Source: Siphonodentalium dalli
Taxonomy: Eukaryota > Mollusca > Scaphopoda > Gadilida > Siphonodentaliidae
Assembly: GCA_032622095.1 (NCBI GenBank)
Contig: CP136062.1
Span: 55,413,849-55,477,848, forward strand
Direction of reading: 5' to 3'
DNA: 64,000 nt
Below the pieces are notes generated by a model. It searched no databases, was not told the DNA's origin, and was given only the letters and a program-made list of their open reading frames with translations. How positions within the stretch are numbered: the first letter of the stretch is position 1; each line of letters begins with the position of its first letter. The translations under genes were made by a program, and so were the position numbers. This document shows, one piece after another, positions 46,905 to 58,764 of the stretch.

Positions 46905-47145
46905 ATATAGTTATTTCTATTCCATCGAGAATAATAGAATGGGAGCACAGTCCAGATCAAAATTAAGCACAGAACTACTCAGAACACACATCGGTATCTC
47001 GACAAAAACAACGTGTTGACCGTTTATTCAACCGGATAAGTTGATAATACAATGTTTTGGAACTTCCTCTTTCAAATGGTATATAATATAGAATATGTTG
47101 TTTATAATGTGATCTTGGTATTCAAACATTAAGTGGCCCTTTAAA
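46905..47145 (+). repeat. Interspersed repeat M, copy 2
   Basis: acaatgttttggaacttcct, tttcaaatggtatataat, attaagtggccctttaaac; compare 34,620-34,850. Confidence 0.7.
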
Positions 47146-47375
47146 CATTCTAAGAAATCAATTGATCGGTGTCCACTGACTCAGTTTGTGGTTTTCGCCT
47201 ACTGATAAAAAACTCATTACATCTTACATGCTGTTTTATAGAATAAATACATGGCAAAGGTTGATGGCTATTTGAGTTTTGTTGGATTTCTGTCTATTTT
47301 CTCTACACACAATGGTACTCATTAATAGTGTTTTGGCAATGTCAACCTGTTCTCAAAACTCTTATCTTTTTACAG

Positions 47376-47460
47376 CTTATAGATAAGTGGTATAAGGCTG
47401 CTGACAAAGAATCCTTTATCATGGCTCGTCGTCTTATACGTGAGGAAGGGCTGCTTTGCG
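47376..47460 (+). CDS. CBS: CBS exon, catalytic core segment ending LLCGG
   Basis: After a pyrimidine-rich tract and TTTTTACAG acceptor, the frame reads [14 protein letters not shown], then [14 protein letters not shown]. This is the animal CBS segment equivalent to about residues 317-347 of the human enzyme (family pattern VVDKWF..., ...QEGLLCGGS). The exon ends in phase 1 with a single G before GTAGGT. That G joins GA of the next exon to make the second glycine of the CGGS motif. An alternative GTAAAC donor four bases further on would break the frame with the next exon. In the family, the serine of this GGS loop contacts the pyridine nitrogen of PLP. Confidence 0.92.
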
Positions 47461-47621
47461 GTAGGTAAACTTTTCTTGTTCTATGACAGGAACAAGCTAG
47501 CTTAGGCAAACAATTAAGAACTTTCTTCTTCCTGAAATGTTTTATTTGACCCCTCTTTTTAAAGTCCTTACAAATGCCACTACTTGAAGCATGTTGTCAG
47601 TTATTTCTGCCAATCCTCTAA

Positions 47622-47795
47622 TTTTCACCAACATCACCTGGGGAACTTCAAGCTGATCCTAGGTCTCCCATAGCAGTTGAGGCCTAAGTAGAATGAGGTT
47701 CCCAGAGGATGAATTTGGTGACGCTAGTCTGTCATGCAAAATTTACCTTCTGGGGACCTCATTCTGCAATGACAGAGACACTATTTGCAGGCTTG
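47622..47795. mobile_element. Family A fragment (A10) in CBS intron 1
   Basis: Core end (gaacttcaagctgatcctag, ctcccatagcagttgaggcc), one palindrome with a shortened centre, then gacactatttgcaggcttg. Confidence 0.78.
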
Positions 47796-48119
47796 TTTCA
47801 GCAGTGCCTATAGTTCGAGAAAGATGTCCAGTTTACTATAATTGCAAATAGGTAGCTAATTATAATTATTTTGAATATACAGCAGTGAGGAACTGATATT
47901 TCTGTGGTGACCTCAGTGTTACAGCAGTCATTTCTATACTAAAGCATCATTGATGAGTAGTTATCCCATCAAGTCTGAGTTTAGTGTACCTGTCATTTGC
48001 AGATTGAGGTCCCCAGAGGAGGGTGAAGTTAGTGACTATCCCACTAAGCAGGCCAGCATCACCAAATACACCCTCTGGGGACCTCATTCTGCTTAGGCCT
48101 CAACTGCTATGGGAGACAA

Positions 48120-50805
48120 TAGTCCAGTGCATTTATGAGAAAAAATGCCAAACCCGGAACTAATTGCAACAGAATTTTTGTTTGCTGGAATAAGTACATA
48201 AACCCTCCATAAACAACATACTAAAAATCGGAAAAAGGGAAATTTCGTGAAATAAATTTTCGGAAATTTGGTCAAATCATCAATTTATGGATTTTAATGG
48301 ATGTATATAAAAACAATCAAATTCAGAAATCCTACAAATAGCATGTGTATTGTGTCGACCTCAATTTCATGAACCCAGTACTGAAAACCAGTCCCAGATT
48401 CATTACGTATTTTTCGAGTTGTGTGCCTTCAAAAACGCGAGTTTACCTGATTTCGGCCCATTTTCGGGGCCTCAATTTCGAAGAATGAGCCAAAATGCCT
48501 TATTTATGATTAATTATTAAAAAAAAACTAGAGCAAACTGAAGGGATTTTTCAGTGTTATAGTAATTTCCTCACTAGATTAAACACAAAATAGGATTAAT
48601 ATGTGCATCTATAATTAAGAAGAAGATTATATTCTCAAACAAAATGTGTGTTCCATTGTATGGACTTAGCAAATTTTGCCTCTGACACTGAACGTGTGTG
48701 ATGAAATGCAATATTTGAGTCATGTAACTCAATAATTTAATACCCATATGCCATGCTATTCTTATAATTTTTAAGTATGTTGGATTGAACAAATTGTAAA
48801 GATATTAACAGGACATTATTTAAGAAAATTATCTTATGGCCCTTTGAATACTTAGTTTTAGCTTGTTTCCAAAGATGCCAGTTTGAGGCATTTTTGTCCA
48901 TTCTAAAAGGTTTTGGGCCATAAAAACAAAAAACAATGGGTGTTTTCATGTGTACAATTATTTGAACTTTCCTCCCACAACACTTTAGTGATAAAAAATT
49001 ATCCTTACATTGGTTATGCCATAGTATGTCACTTGATTTCTTTCATTTTTCAGGAAACTGACTCCAAATTTTAACGTTGGTATAGGGGTAGGAAACATCA
49101 CAAAATGCAATCTTATCACCAAATTACAGCCATTTCAGACACAACGTTGTTTTCTTCCTGTTTGTGTACATTCCTGTTGCATTACAAAACTGCTTAATGG
49201 TTATGGTTATGAGCTTGGATGTCTCAATAGGCTATGGTTATGAGTCTGGATGTCTCATTAGGCTATGGCTATGCCTATGCCTACGGGCCTGGATGTCTCA
49301 TTAGGCTATGGTTATGAGCCTTGATGTCTCATTAGACTATGGTTATGGGTCTGGATGTCTCATTAGGAAATGGTTATGGGCCTGGGTGTCTCATTAGGCT
49401 ATGTTATGAGCCTGGTTGTCTGTTTGTCAAAGTAGTTTATCGATATGAGCCTTGATGTCTGATTAGGTTATGGTTATGAGCTTGGTTGTTGGCCGCCCTT
49501 AGGGCAAAACATTTGTAATTTTTCTCCAACTTTTCGCGATATAAGTACCTTTTCTGACAATTTTATTGGTCGGCATCCATTCAAACTTCAAAATGTCCCA
49601 ATTTAATTATATATGTAACAATATTTCTGAAATATTACCTGACAAACGCTATTTAAATGATTAAACTAAACAAGAGTTGACTAAACAAGACAGTGTCATT
49701 TTCCAAAGCCCATATCTGGGCTTCCAGCACTCTTACATAGGGTCCAAATATGGGCTTTCAGCACTGAACCAGTTAATATAACGTTTTATGCTTCAAGATG
49801 CATAATTTTGAAGTTTTTGTTGATATGCTTTCCCCTACCCCATTTTCCTGCCGTTCAAATTTGGAGTAAGTTTCCACAATGATGATTGAAATCCAGTGAC
49901 ATTCATTGGTATAACCATTGAAATGCTATTTTCTCAACTAAAAAATGATTTAAGAGGACAGATCACATAATTTTGCACAATAAACTTTCGTTAATTTTTC
50001 TGAATATGCCTAAAATCCTTTTAAAATTGACAAAAACGCCCCACAATAGCATTTTCGGAAATGAGGCTAGACTAAGAGTTCATAGGACCATAATTTTCTT
50101 TTCTTCACCAATGTATTTGGAAATTCCTTCACAATTTGTTCAATCTAGTATTCTCAAAATGTTATGAGAAAAGCAGAGCATATGGATATTAATTTATTGA
50201 GTTACATGACCTCAAATATGGCATTTCATCACACGAGTTCTGTGTCAAGGCAAATTTGGCTAAGTCCATACAATGGAACAGACATTTTGTTTGAGAATAT
50301 TTTATTCTCCTTATTCATAGATGCACATATTAATCATATTTTGTGTTTTATCTAGTGAGGAAATTACTAAAACAGTGAAAAAGTAATTAATTTTGCTCTA
50401 GTTTTTTAAATAATTAACCATATAATACGGCATTTGGCTCATACTGCGAAATTAAGGCTCCAAAATCAGGTAAACTCGCGTTTTTGAAGGCACACAACTC
50501 GAAAAATACTTAAGGAATCTGGGAATTGTTTCCAGTTCTTGATTCAGGAAAATGTGGTCGACAAATATGCATGATATTTGTAGGACTTGTAAATTTGAAT
50601 TTTTTTATATACATTCATGAAAATCCATAAATTGATGATTTGACCAAATTTTCCAAATTTTTTTTCACGAAATTCAATAATTTCCCTTTTTCTTATTTTT
50701 TGCCGATTTTTAGTATGTTGTTTATGGAGGGTATATGTACCAATTTCAGCAAAAAAAAATTCTGTTGCAATTAGTTCTGGGTAAAACCATAAATGCACTG
50801 GACTA
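48120..50805. mobile_element. Foldback S (2.7 kb) with ~950-bp arms, nested in A11
   Basis: Ends tagtccagtgcatttatg and cataaatgcactggacta, flanked by CAA on both sides. The arms (48,120 to about 49,075 and about 49,850-50,805) match along their length with many differences. Pairs include gttgtttatggagggt, ggcacacaactcgaaaaata, aacaaaatgtgtgttccatt and gtgatgaaatgcaatatttg with their mirrors. The loop (about 49,080-49,850) holds a 41-bp tandem repeat. No transposase. Confidence 0.88.
49190..49490 (+). repeat. Degenerate ~41-bp tandem repeat, about seven units
   Basis: Units are variants of ctatggttatgagcctggat, gtctcattagg. Spacing varies by a few bases and one unit carries an extra ctatgcctatgccta. 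In the loop of S. Confidence 0.85.
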
Positions 50806-51315
50806 CAAAGACTCAGATTGAAGTTCCCAAATGGTGAATATTGTGATGTAACCCTATTGGGAACCTCGATTATACAATGTGTCATCTGCCAATTTGGGGA
50901 TATAGAGAAACTATACTAAAAAACAAATAGAATCTAAGATTCTATCGAAATTTTATAATAAAGGATCTTTCCAGAGAAGATGAGGCCAAAGCAGAATGAG
51001 GTCCCCAGAGGGTGAATTTAGAGATGCTAGTCCGTTATGCAGGATATTGTCACTAAATTTACCCTCTGGGGACCTCATTCTGCAAATGACAGACACTAAA
51101 CTCAGGCTTGTATCCCATAGGAAATGTTTAGATAATAAGTTCAACAAACAACCTTGAACTTAACTAAATCTTTTCCTAAAAAAAATATGGCTCCTTCTGC
51201 ACATTTATTTCCTGAACATCCCTCCAAATGAATATTAAATAGACTATTCCAATGTACATTTCTTAACTGACTGGGAGAATACATTTAATATATAAATGGT
51301 TAATAGGGCCCTGCC

Positions 51316-51568
51316 AAGCCTTGAAATAGGGTGTCTGTCATTTGGAGAGTGAGGTCCCCAGAGGGTGAATTTAGTGATGCTACCCCGCATAGCGGGCTAG
51401 CATCACCAAATTCACCCTCTGGGGACCTCATTCTGCTTACACCTCAGCAGAATGAGGTTCACAGAGGGTGAATTTGGTGATGCTAGCCCGCTATGCAGGG
51501 TAGCATCACTAAATTCACCCTCTGGGGACCTCATTCTGCAAATGACAGACACCCTATTTCAAGGCTTG
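51316..51568. mobile_element. Family A compact MITE (A12) with perfect 8-bp target duplication
   Basis: caagccttgaaatagggtgt and its mirror acaccctatttcaaggcttg. GGCCCTGC is directly repeated at 51,308-51,315 and 51,569-51,576. Two palindromes without core, like A2. Confidence 0.93.
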
Positions 51569-51681
51569 GGCCCTGCGAATCATTACATCAGGCATATCAA
51601 TAGTGAATATGTAGATATCACTTCATATGCTCACTTCATAATGATGATAAGGGATTATCAGTATACAGCGTATCTAACCAA

Positions 51682-52358
51682 TTAACCTCTTCGCTGCTAT
51701 GACGTCCGGAACTATTATGGATGTAAAAGTGCACGTCATGTGCTATATGGTCCGTAGGTACTGCGGACCTACCTCAGCACACTAGCAGTATTGGTGCAAT
51801 GGAATAACTGTATCTCAAAGTTTCAAAAAGTGTACGATGTTCCACGATTGTGAACGATAATAGTTATGCCCTGTGCCAATGCATTCTCTTATATATGCGA
51901 GTCGACCATAGGTCGCCTCGCATATATAAGAGAATGCATTGGCCTAACAATTTTTTACAATTTTAATAATTTTTTCTTGTATTCTTTAACAATTTTATAA
52001 TTTCACCCATAGAGAGCCCCAGACAAACATGAGCAGACCACACTCTTCTATATGCTTCTATATATGTGTGGGGCTCCCTGCAGGGTAATGGATGTTTTTT
52101 ATTTTATGTCCTAAAAATTGTAAGAAACATTTATTTAAAAAAAATTATAAAAAATTGTTAGGCCAATGCATTCTCTTATATATGCGAGGCGACCTATGGT
52201 CGACTCGCATATATAAGAGAATGCATTGGCACAGGGTAAAAACAATGAGTAAGTATTATGGTTCTTGGATATTCCCATTATATTTTCCCATTAGAAAATG
52301 GCAATAATGTCAACAGCCCAGCACACGATGTCATAACATTTAGCAGCGAAGAGGTTAT
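51682..52358. mobile_element. Family R TTAA-type element (0.68 kb)
   Basis: ttaacctcttcgctgctatg at the left and tagcagcgaagaggtta at the right. Two CCAAT/TATA palindromes (about 51,876-51,943 and 52,161-52,229). Between them is another hairpin (gagagccccagacaaac and gtgtggggctccctg). Confidence 0.82.
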
Positions 52359-52744
52359 TTGCGCATTTTTTGTGGCCATCTCTGCTATACGATAATGAAA
52401 CATTATCATAAGCAATAATGAAGCCAGTAAGTAATCTCATTCATGTAGCTGAAGTTTGACAGATATATTAAATTTTGCTGGATCAATTACATGAGTCTTA
52501 CAAAGCATTGGTGGTCTATAGTATAGTTCAGTCAACGACAGTATTATTTGTTTGTGGTCTTTCGTTGGTATCATAATATATCCTTCAAGAAAAAAAGCAA
52601 TGTGGTCTGTTGAATTACTGGTGATGAGACTGCAACTGTTGCCAATGATTCAATACAATTCGAATCCGGACAGCCGATTTTGATTCGAATCAGATGAAAG
52701 ATTCCAAATTGCGTCAAATTGATCCGCAGGGCCCCTATACCTTA

Positions 52745-53110
52745 AAGTGATGTGAAACACTCAGGTTGTGTGACCAAACATATATTGAGAATAATCTTGC
52801 TCAAGTAGTTATTTTTATGAATATTAATCCAAATTTACAACACACACTGTCATTCTTATATATTAATTAAATGCAGTGACTCTCGATGGCGAAATCGTTT
52901 TCATTAGTTTATCGCAGATAGATGCGTCCCGATTGGAGTAGTAAATATTTACATTTGAGCGTAGTTCAGACGATGTTTTCTATGGAATGGTATGGTCGAT
53001 TTGCTTCAGATTTTCGGCGATGTTAGTAGAATGGTACATTCCTCCAGTTGGCATAGCGCCTGGATAGTAACTGATCAGTTTCACGCAACCGAACAAGTAC
53101 ATAATATGTC
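52745..53110 (+). repeat. Interspersed repeat I, copy 1 (CBS intron 1)
   Basis: aaagtgatgtgaaacactc, cattcttatatattaattaa, cagtgactctcgatggcgaa, tacattcctccagttg, aaccgaacaagt. The same order occurs at 62,420-62,785. Confidence 0.85.
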
Positions 53111-53111
53111 T

Positions 53112-53371
53112 TTAACCCTTTTGTGACTGGAGCTTCCTGCAATTTTGTGAAAACCATGTGCCAATACATTCTCTTATATATGCAGTCTCCCATAGGGAGC
53201 CTCGCATATATAGGAGAATACATTGGCCCAACAATATTTACCTTGACATTGTAAGCCAGTGCATTCTCTTATATATGCGACTCCCTATGGGAGACTCGTA
53301 TATATAAGAGAATGCACTGGCACATGATCTTTAATGCTGGCCCAACGTAGCTCCCATCATGAAAGGGATAT
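53112..53371. mobile_element. Family P TTAA-type MITE (P2)
   Basis: ttaacccttttgtgactgga, gcttcctgc at the left. The right end gctcccatcatgaaaggg is followed by a decayed ata instead of TTAA. Two P-type palindromes. Ends 28 bp before a CBS exon. Confidence 0.82.
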
Positions 53372-53398
53372 ATGAATATACATTATTGGTTGTTACAG

Positions 53399-53510
53399 GA
53401 GGTAGCAGTGGCTGTTCGATGCACTATGCGATACAGGCAATAAAAGAATTCGGCCTCAAGGAAGGCCAGACATGCGTTGTGATTCTACCAGATTCTGTGA
53501 GGAACTACAT
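53399..53510 (+). CDS. CBS: CBS exon, GGSSG loop to [11 protein letters not shown]
   Basis: Acceptor TTGTTACAG, then GA completes the glycine codon. The frame reads [17 protein letters not shown] followed by [18 protein letters not shown] and the first two bases of the Met codon, with donor [18 protein letters not shown] is nearly invariant in animal CBS, and GGSSG matches the GGSAG PLP-binding loop. Human has STVAVAVKAA where this gene has [10 protein letters not shown], an ordinary substitution on a helix. The acceptor lies only about 28 bp from the decayed right end of TTAA element P2, so transposon sequence abuts the splice region. Confidence 0.95.
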
Positions 53511-53856
53511 GTAAGTATTGTCGCTCAGGATTCCTGACGTGTGTTTGTTTTTCAGCGTTTCTGCCAGACAAAAATAAAAATAGGACATTTTGGGAAACAT
53601 ATAACATGTTGGGGGCGACCTTGTGGGGAGAATTTGTTTTATTGTTCACTGAAAATTAGCAGTTTCCTTCACCTGAGACAAGAAGCAGGAATATTGAAGC
53701 TTTGTACTGAAAGCAAATTGAAACAGAGTGTGTTTCGTTGACTTCAAGTTAATGAATTAAAAAGTGAAACAATGTAATTTAAAATGCGTGCATCTTATTA
53801 CTAATCAACTTACAGGTTGTTGAAAACAGAGACCATGCTTTTGATTCACGACTCCT

Positions 53857-54309
53857 TTAACCCTTTACCCAACAAAACGGCCAGAAACGCCCAAATAAAG
53901 CTTCAACAGCCTAAAATATCTTCCGTCTGTCTCAATAACACCATACAAATATGGATATCATTGGAACCGGTTCATTGACCACATTGTGATGGTTACAGTT
54001 ATGCCCTGTGCCAATGCATTCTCTTATATATGCGAGTCGACCATAGGTCGCCTCGCATATATAAGAGAATGCATTGGCCTAAAAAAAATCTTTTTACCAT
54101 TTTTTCTTACATTCTTTAACAATTTTATAATTTTTTCTTACATTTTTTAACAATTTTTATAATATTTTTCTACATTCTTTGACAATTTTATCATTTTTAA
54201 TATGTGTTAAGCCAATGCATTTTCTTATATATGCAAGGCGACCTATGGTCGACTCGCATATATAAGAGAATGCATTGGCACAGGGCCGTTCTGTTGGGTA
54301 AAGGGTTAA
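53857..54309. mobile_element. Family B MITE with expanded loop (B8)
   Basis: TTAA at 53,857-53,860 and 54,306-54,309. The central loop has three tandem variants of cttacattctttaacaatt, making it 453 bp. Ends ccaacaaaacggcc and ggccgttctgttgggt. Confidence 0.88.
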
Positions 54310-54706
54310 ATGCCGAGAATCACAGTAGAACTAATCATTTTTTGGTCTCCGCATGCATGATAAATCTTGCGACAAAATAGTCAAGCAAATAACAATTGGT
54401 TGTACCAGGAGATTTCCCGATATTAGCTGAACAAGTTTTTAGTGGGAAAGCTGACCATCTGGTATTGTTTACGTAGATTGAGACTCAAAATTGTGTTAAT
54501 GTACAACCACCGAAGATCTTTATACCTGATGCAAAAATTTAACACTGTTACTAAAAGTTCAAAATGTTACACGGAAAGGCGGGAAGGATGAGCACGTGGC
54601 ATTGTTGACATAGGTTGTGGTTCAGGACCCGATGTTAAACTGACACAAAATGCGACATTATTACCAGAAAGACTTTTCATAGAAATGTTTTGGCAGGAAA
54701 GCTGAC

Positions 54707-54862
54707 CATGCATTATAAAGGGTACCTGATTATGAGCAGTGAAAGATCTTGTTATTATGCTAGCCACAATTGCTGGCCACATTGTGGCTGTACCTAGGCC
54801 TCCCCTATCCCGGGGAGAAGTATATGGTTACTGACTGTTCAGGTTCATCATGGTAATAATTT
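54707..54862 (+). mobile_element. 5'-truncated tRNA-SINE copy
   Basis: Matches the body of the SINE at 8,555-8,715: catgcattataaagggtacc, gattatgagcagtgaaagat, cggggagaagtatatggtta, then actgttcaggttcatca. The tRNA head and the conserved tail are missing. Lies in CBS intron 2. Confidence 0.75.
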
Positions 54863-55620
54863 TCCCAAACATTGAAACTAATTCATACCTGTGGCATGCA
54901 TGTAATTAAATGGAATGATTATTATTATTAATATAATAAAACAAAATAATTTTGGCTGATCCTTGTTCTGTTGTCAAATATGAAGTCATGGTTGGGAAGG
55001 GAATGCAGCAGTAGCATAATCCCTATGTTTATTCAGTAAGGAATTTCCTGTTACTAATCTGTAAATTAATTTATGTTTTAATTTGTTTTGCTTGAACAAA
55101 CAACTGATTTATAGAATAACAACTGCGAATTATATTAAAACGAAGTTTTAATCTAGAAATTCAGGTTAAGGATTTGCTTCACATAAATATGTTGTTATCA
55201 TTATATAATCACAAAAGACCTGTAATACTATAAACATGTATCATACAATGAAACTAACTTTTGCAGTCTATATTATCATATGTAATGATGTTCAACTTTT
55301 TCAAAAGCCAATAATAATTATCAACGTCACTAAATTTGGGTGGGAGGGTGGGCCAACCGTGCATATTAGAAGCTGAACATAGAATGAGTGCTAAAATCTT
55401 GTTTGGGGTCAAGCACTCTTTAGAACAATCGAGAAACCCCTGCTGAATCTAGTCAATATCAATCAACGCTTACCATGCGTGAACCGCTATCGCCAATCAC
55501 CCAGATATGCCCCATCGATTTAACCCCCGTCGATCTAATATTTTCCATTAACACTCTTATCTCCAAATAATTCTTCGTTGAACTTCAATAAACTAATTTA
55601 TCTAGCAAGTGATAGCTTTT
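54863..55620. other. Non-coding stretch in CBS intron 2
   Basis: AT-rich. No open frame or repeat that I can support. Confidence 0.45.
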
Positions 55621-55633
55621 TCAACTTGAAAAC

Positions 55634-56997
55634 TAGTCCAAGTCTTCTCGTACTAAAACCGGCTAAGATATTGGGATGGAGGTGCCGGTCTTTAGTCCGA
55701 GTTCCAGGCCCATGCATTCTTATGACACGACTTAAGCGTTAGTGACCCGCTCAAATAAAACCACAATTATATGAAATAAAATATCACAATTGCGACAATA
55801 AACGGATATTTTCCGCAGAAGACATGCTATTTGATCTGAAACCCACATCAGTTGTGAATTGAAAGCGGTAATTTAATGCGAAAAGAGACATTTACCGCAA
55901 TGTTTACAAATTTTTAAAAGTATGCGAACTCAGTTGACCTCGCGAACTGTGTTCGGCATTTTCCGTTGAAAATATTCTGTAGATTTTCGACTGACAACGA
56001 AAATTACGATGAATTCTCCATTGTAATCGTAATTATGTGTGTCAATAAATAAAAAATAAATAGATTAATTAAACATTGAAGATATAAATGTAATACATTA
56101 AATAAATTACGGGGAATTACAACCCTCTCAAAGTTTAAAACAGTGTAAACACAATGACCATTAGAATAAATAATATGGTGCTACATTTCCCACATTTGGT
56201 GGACTTCAGCGAAATTAAGATATATACTAAGCGAACAGAGCAATATACTGCTCTTGTTAAGCACACAAAAAATCAAACAAAATTTGTATAAATTTTTAAC
56301 CTTAAGTTTGAAAAGTCCCACTAAAACGGAAGAACTATATTTCGAAACTGTGTGATTCGGTTCTCCGATTATTTTATCAACACAAAAGTCAAAATGCACA
56401 TGGATGAAAATCACACGCATGGCAAGTCAGACACAAGAGTTCTAATTTGCTCCAATTTTGACAAGTTGCTTGCGAAAATTGTCAACAAAACTACCTTTCT
56501 GATCCTCCATTATGTCATTAAGTTTTTAGTGCGGGAATTGTTCTCAAAGCACATTGGAAACTGGACTTTGCGGCGATCGGTTTTCGCTATTTTGTTCAGA
56601 AAACCCCGCGCTATATATAGAAACGGAAACTAGAATACTCAGAACAAACACCGGACAATGCCGAAGTTCTTCGGAACCTGAGTTCGGCTTTCAGTTCAGT
56701 AAACAAACAGAAAAAACAGCGATGTTGGTGACAATCAACCGGAATATTCTATGTGTAATTTAACATGAAAGTTAGATTATTATACACCATTATGACCATA
56801 AGATGTCTCTCTTTCCGATGTATATAGCATCATGTATTGATTCATTAGGTAAATCGAGTAAAATACACCACAGATTCCCGCCACAGATCGTGGGCGTAAC
56901 TCGTGTGATAGGATTGGTATAGAAGCGGGCTTGGACTAAAGACCGGCACCTCCATCCCAATATCTTAGCCGGTTTTAGTACGAGAAGACTTGGACTA
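55634..56997. mobile_element. Element U: identical 65-bp terminal inverted repeats, 9-bp target duplication
   Basis: tagtccaagtcttctcgtac, taaaaccggctaagatattg, ggatggaggtgccggtcttt, agtcc occurs at 55,634-55,698 and exactly in mirror at 56,933-56,997. CTTGAAAAC is directly repeated at 55,625-55,633 and 56,998-57,006. 1,364 bp in all. Long TIRs with 9-bp duplications suggest a Mutator-like (MULE) origin, but the superfamily is not proven. The 93-codon frame at 56,352-56,633 has no transposase motif. The stretch around 56,350-56,450 also occurs at 63,450-63,560. Confidence 0.93.
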
Positions 56998-57230
56998 CTT
57001 GAAAACATGGTTCTCAATGTATTATCTTATGATTCCCTGTCGAGCATTGGTTTCTGAACCACAGTGAGGTGATGGTCAAGTTTTGCAATTGGCATGGATG
57101 CACTTAGTATGAAATACAGACATGCTCAAAGTAATCATATCTCCAGTAGATGTTTTGAAAATAATAAAATGAAGGCTTATAACAATAGGCTCTCTGTTCA
57201 TAAATTGCTATTTATTAATTTTTTCCACAG

Positions 57231-57311
57231 GACAAAATTTCTGAGTGATGATTGGATGACTGAAAGACTCTTCACAGAAAACGGTGATTTGATAGAAGCA
57301 GACAAACCTTG
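57231..57311 (+). CDS. CBS: CBS exon, TKFLSDDWM core-to-regulatory linker
   Basis: Acceptor TTTTTTCCACAG; the first G completes ATG. The frame reads TKFLSDDWMTERLFTENG, then DLIEADKP and TG of a Trp codon, with donor GTAAAT. It corresponds to the human stretch starting TKFLSDRWM and ending KPWW, the linker between catalytic core and Bateman module. Length (81 bp) and phase (in 2, out 2) fit its neighbours. The DLIEADKPW stretch replaces human DLTEKKPW. Confidence 0.95.
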
Positions 57312-57519
57312 GTAAATATTATGATCATATAAAGCGAACTTCTCAATGATGAAAATATGACATATTTATGGAAGCTTTGTGTATTAGCATATCAATCAAA
57401 GAATGACTGTGATTCTTTTCAGAGTCTGGTATAAAATATTGTGTTGAATTAGCGGATAATGGTGTTTCTTGATTTCGGATCACATTAGGTACAGGGTGAA
57501 TATACTGTTGGGAAATTTT

Positions 57520-57735
57520 GTTAATGGGCGATCTGGAGCCCAATAATGGGTATTTGCCACAATAGAATTGCCTTGTACCTTTCCAAAATCACAAAACACC
57601 ACACTGTTACCCCATTATAATTCTCTTCGAACGTAAAACATTCTTTCGACACACACATGCCTTATAATTATCAACGAAATGTGCAGCCATAGAAAACACT
57701 CAGCCAATTCACTACTTTTTGTTTTAAATTTAATG
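57520..57735 (+). repeat. Interspersed repeat O, copy 2
   Basis: tgggtatttgccacaataga, ttccaaaatcacaaaacacc, tcgacacacacatgcctt, gtgcagccatagaaaac. Confidence 0.8.
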
Positions 57736-58764
57736 CGCCTAATAAAATATAGTCTACAGATTACCATATATATATATGTTTAGTATAAACTATAAACATC
57801 ATTGTAAAAATTTCTTTAATGATAACCCTTATCGAAAAAACATGTTTGCCGCAAACATTTGCTGCAAATGTGCGGCAAACCCTTCTGCAAATTTGCAGCA
57901 AACCTACCAGCTGCGAACTTTTATCATGCAAATGAGGTTTGCGGCAAACTTTCCGCAAATTTGCTGCAAAGGTTACCGCGACCTAATTTGCATGGTAAAA
58001 GATTGCAGCAAACTTTTACCATGCAAATTAGGTCGCGGCAAACTGTGCAGCAAATTTGCGGAACATTTGCCGCAAACTAATTTGCATGATAAACTTTTTC
58101 GCAGCAGATAATTGTTTGCGGAAAGCGTGCAACAAATTACTCAGCTTCCTGCATACTCACTGCAACCAACTCTTGAGCTAATTAAGGTGAATTTCAAACA
58201 AATGTACAAAACAAGAATCTAAGACCAAAGAAAAATAAAGATTTGGGTCAAGTTACATGTCAGAAAAATTGGGGCCAGTATGGTATAGGCAAGCTTGAAA
58301 TATATTTTTTTTTATATAATTTTGACTTTCTTATGATTTTTCGTCTCTTAATGCATGATTTTCTTTGTATATAAAGCGGTAATAAACACAGTATGCTTTG
58401 ACAGATACCAAACAGTCCATTCTGAATACACAAATGTATGAGAATTATAATTATTTTTCAACAAAATTCTTGACACCATGAAAATCTGGGGTTGGTGTGT
58501 TTAGAATAGGCTAGGCTGGTATACTAGTAGGGAAACATGAACCACAAAAATTTGTGGGTATATGGTTAGCATTTTAATGTCACACTAAGAAGAATGTGTG
58601 CGGGTCAACATATGGCCTGTACTAGTAAATTTATGCCCTGGATAACAGATAAAAGAAATAACGAGGCACAATTTAAATAATAATTATATTGGATCTAAAT
58701 TTAATTCAATTGCAATATTGTTCTACGTAAATAATGTGCACACATACCTGGCTGTACCGGTACA

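Larger units (their letters stand above)
47970..51110. mobile_element. Family A MITE split by foldback S (A11), 8-bp target duplication
   Basis: caagtctgagtttagtgtac at the left, gacactaaactcaggcttg at the right. Flanked by TATCCCAT (47,962-47,969 and 51,111-51,118). The two halves (47,970-48,119 and 50,806-51,110) join into a normal A core. The 8-bp duplication and CA-starting ends support a hAT origin. Confidence 0.9.

Noticed and set aside
57776-58111. 111-codon frame rich in CAANLPQ-type words
   Set aside because: Translation of the tttgcagcaaa repeats at the end of J.
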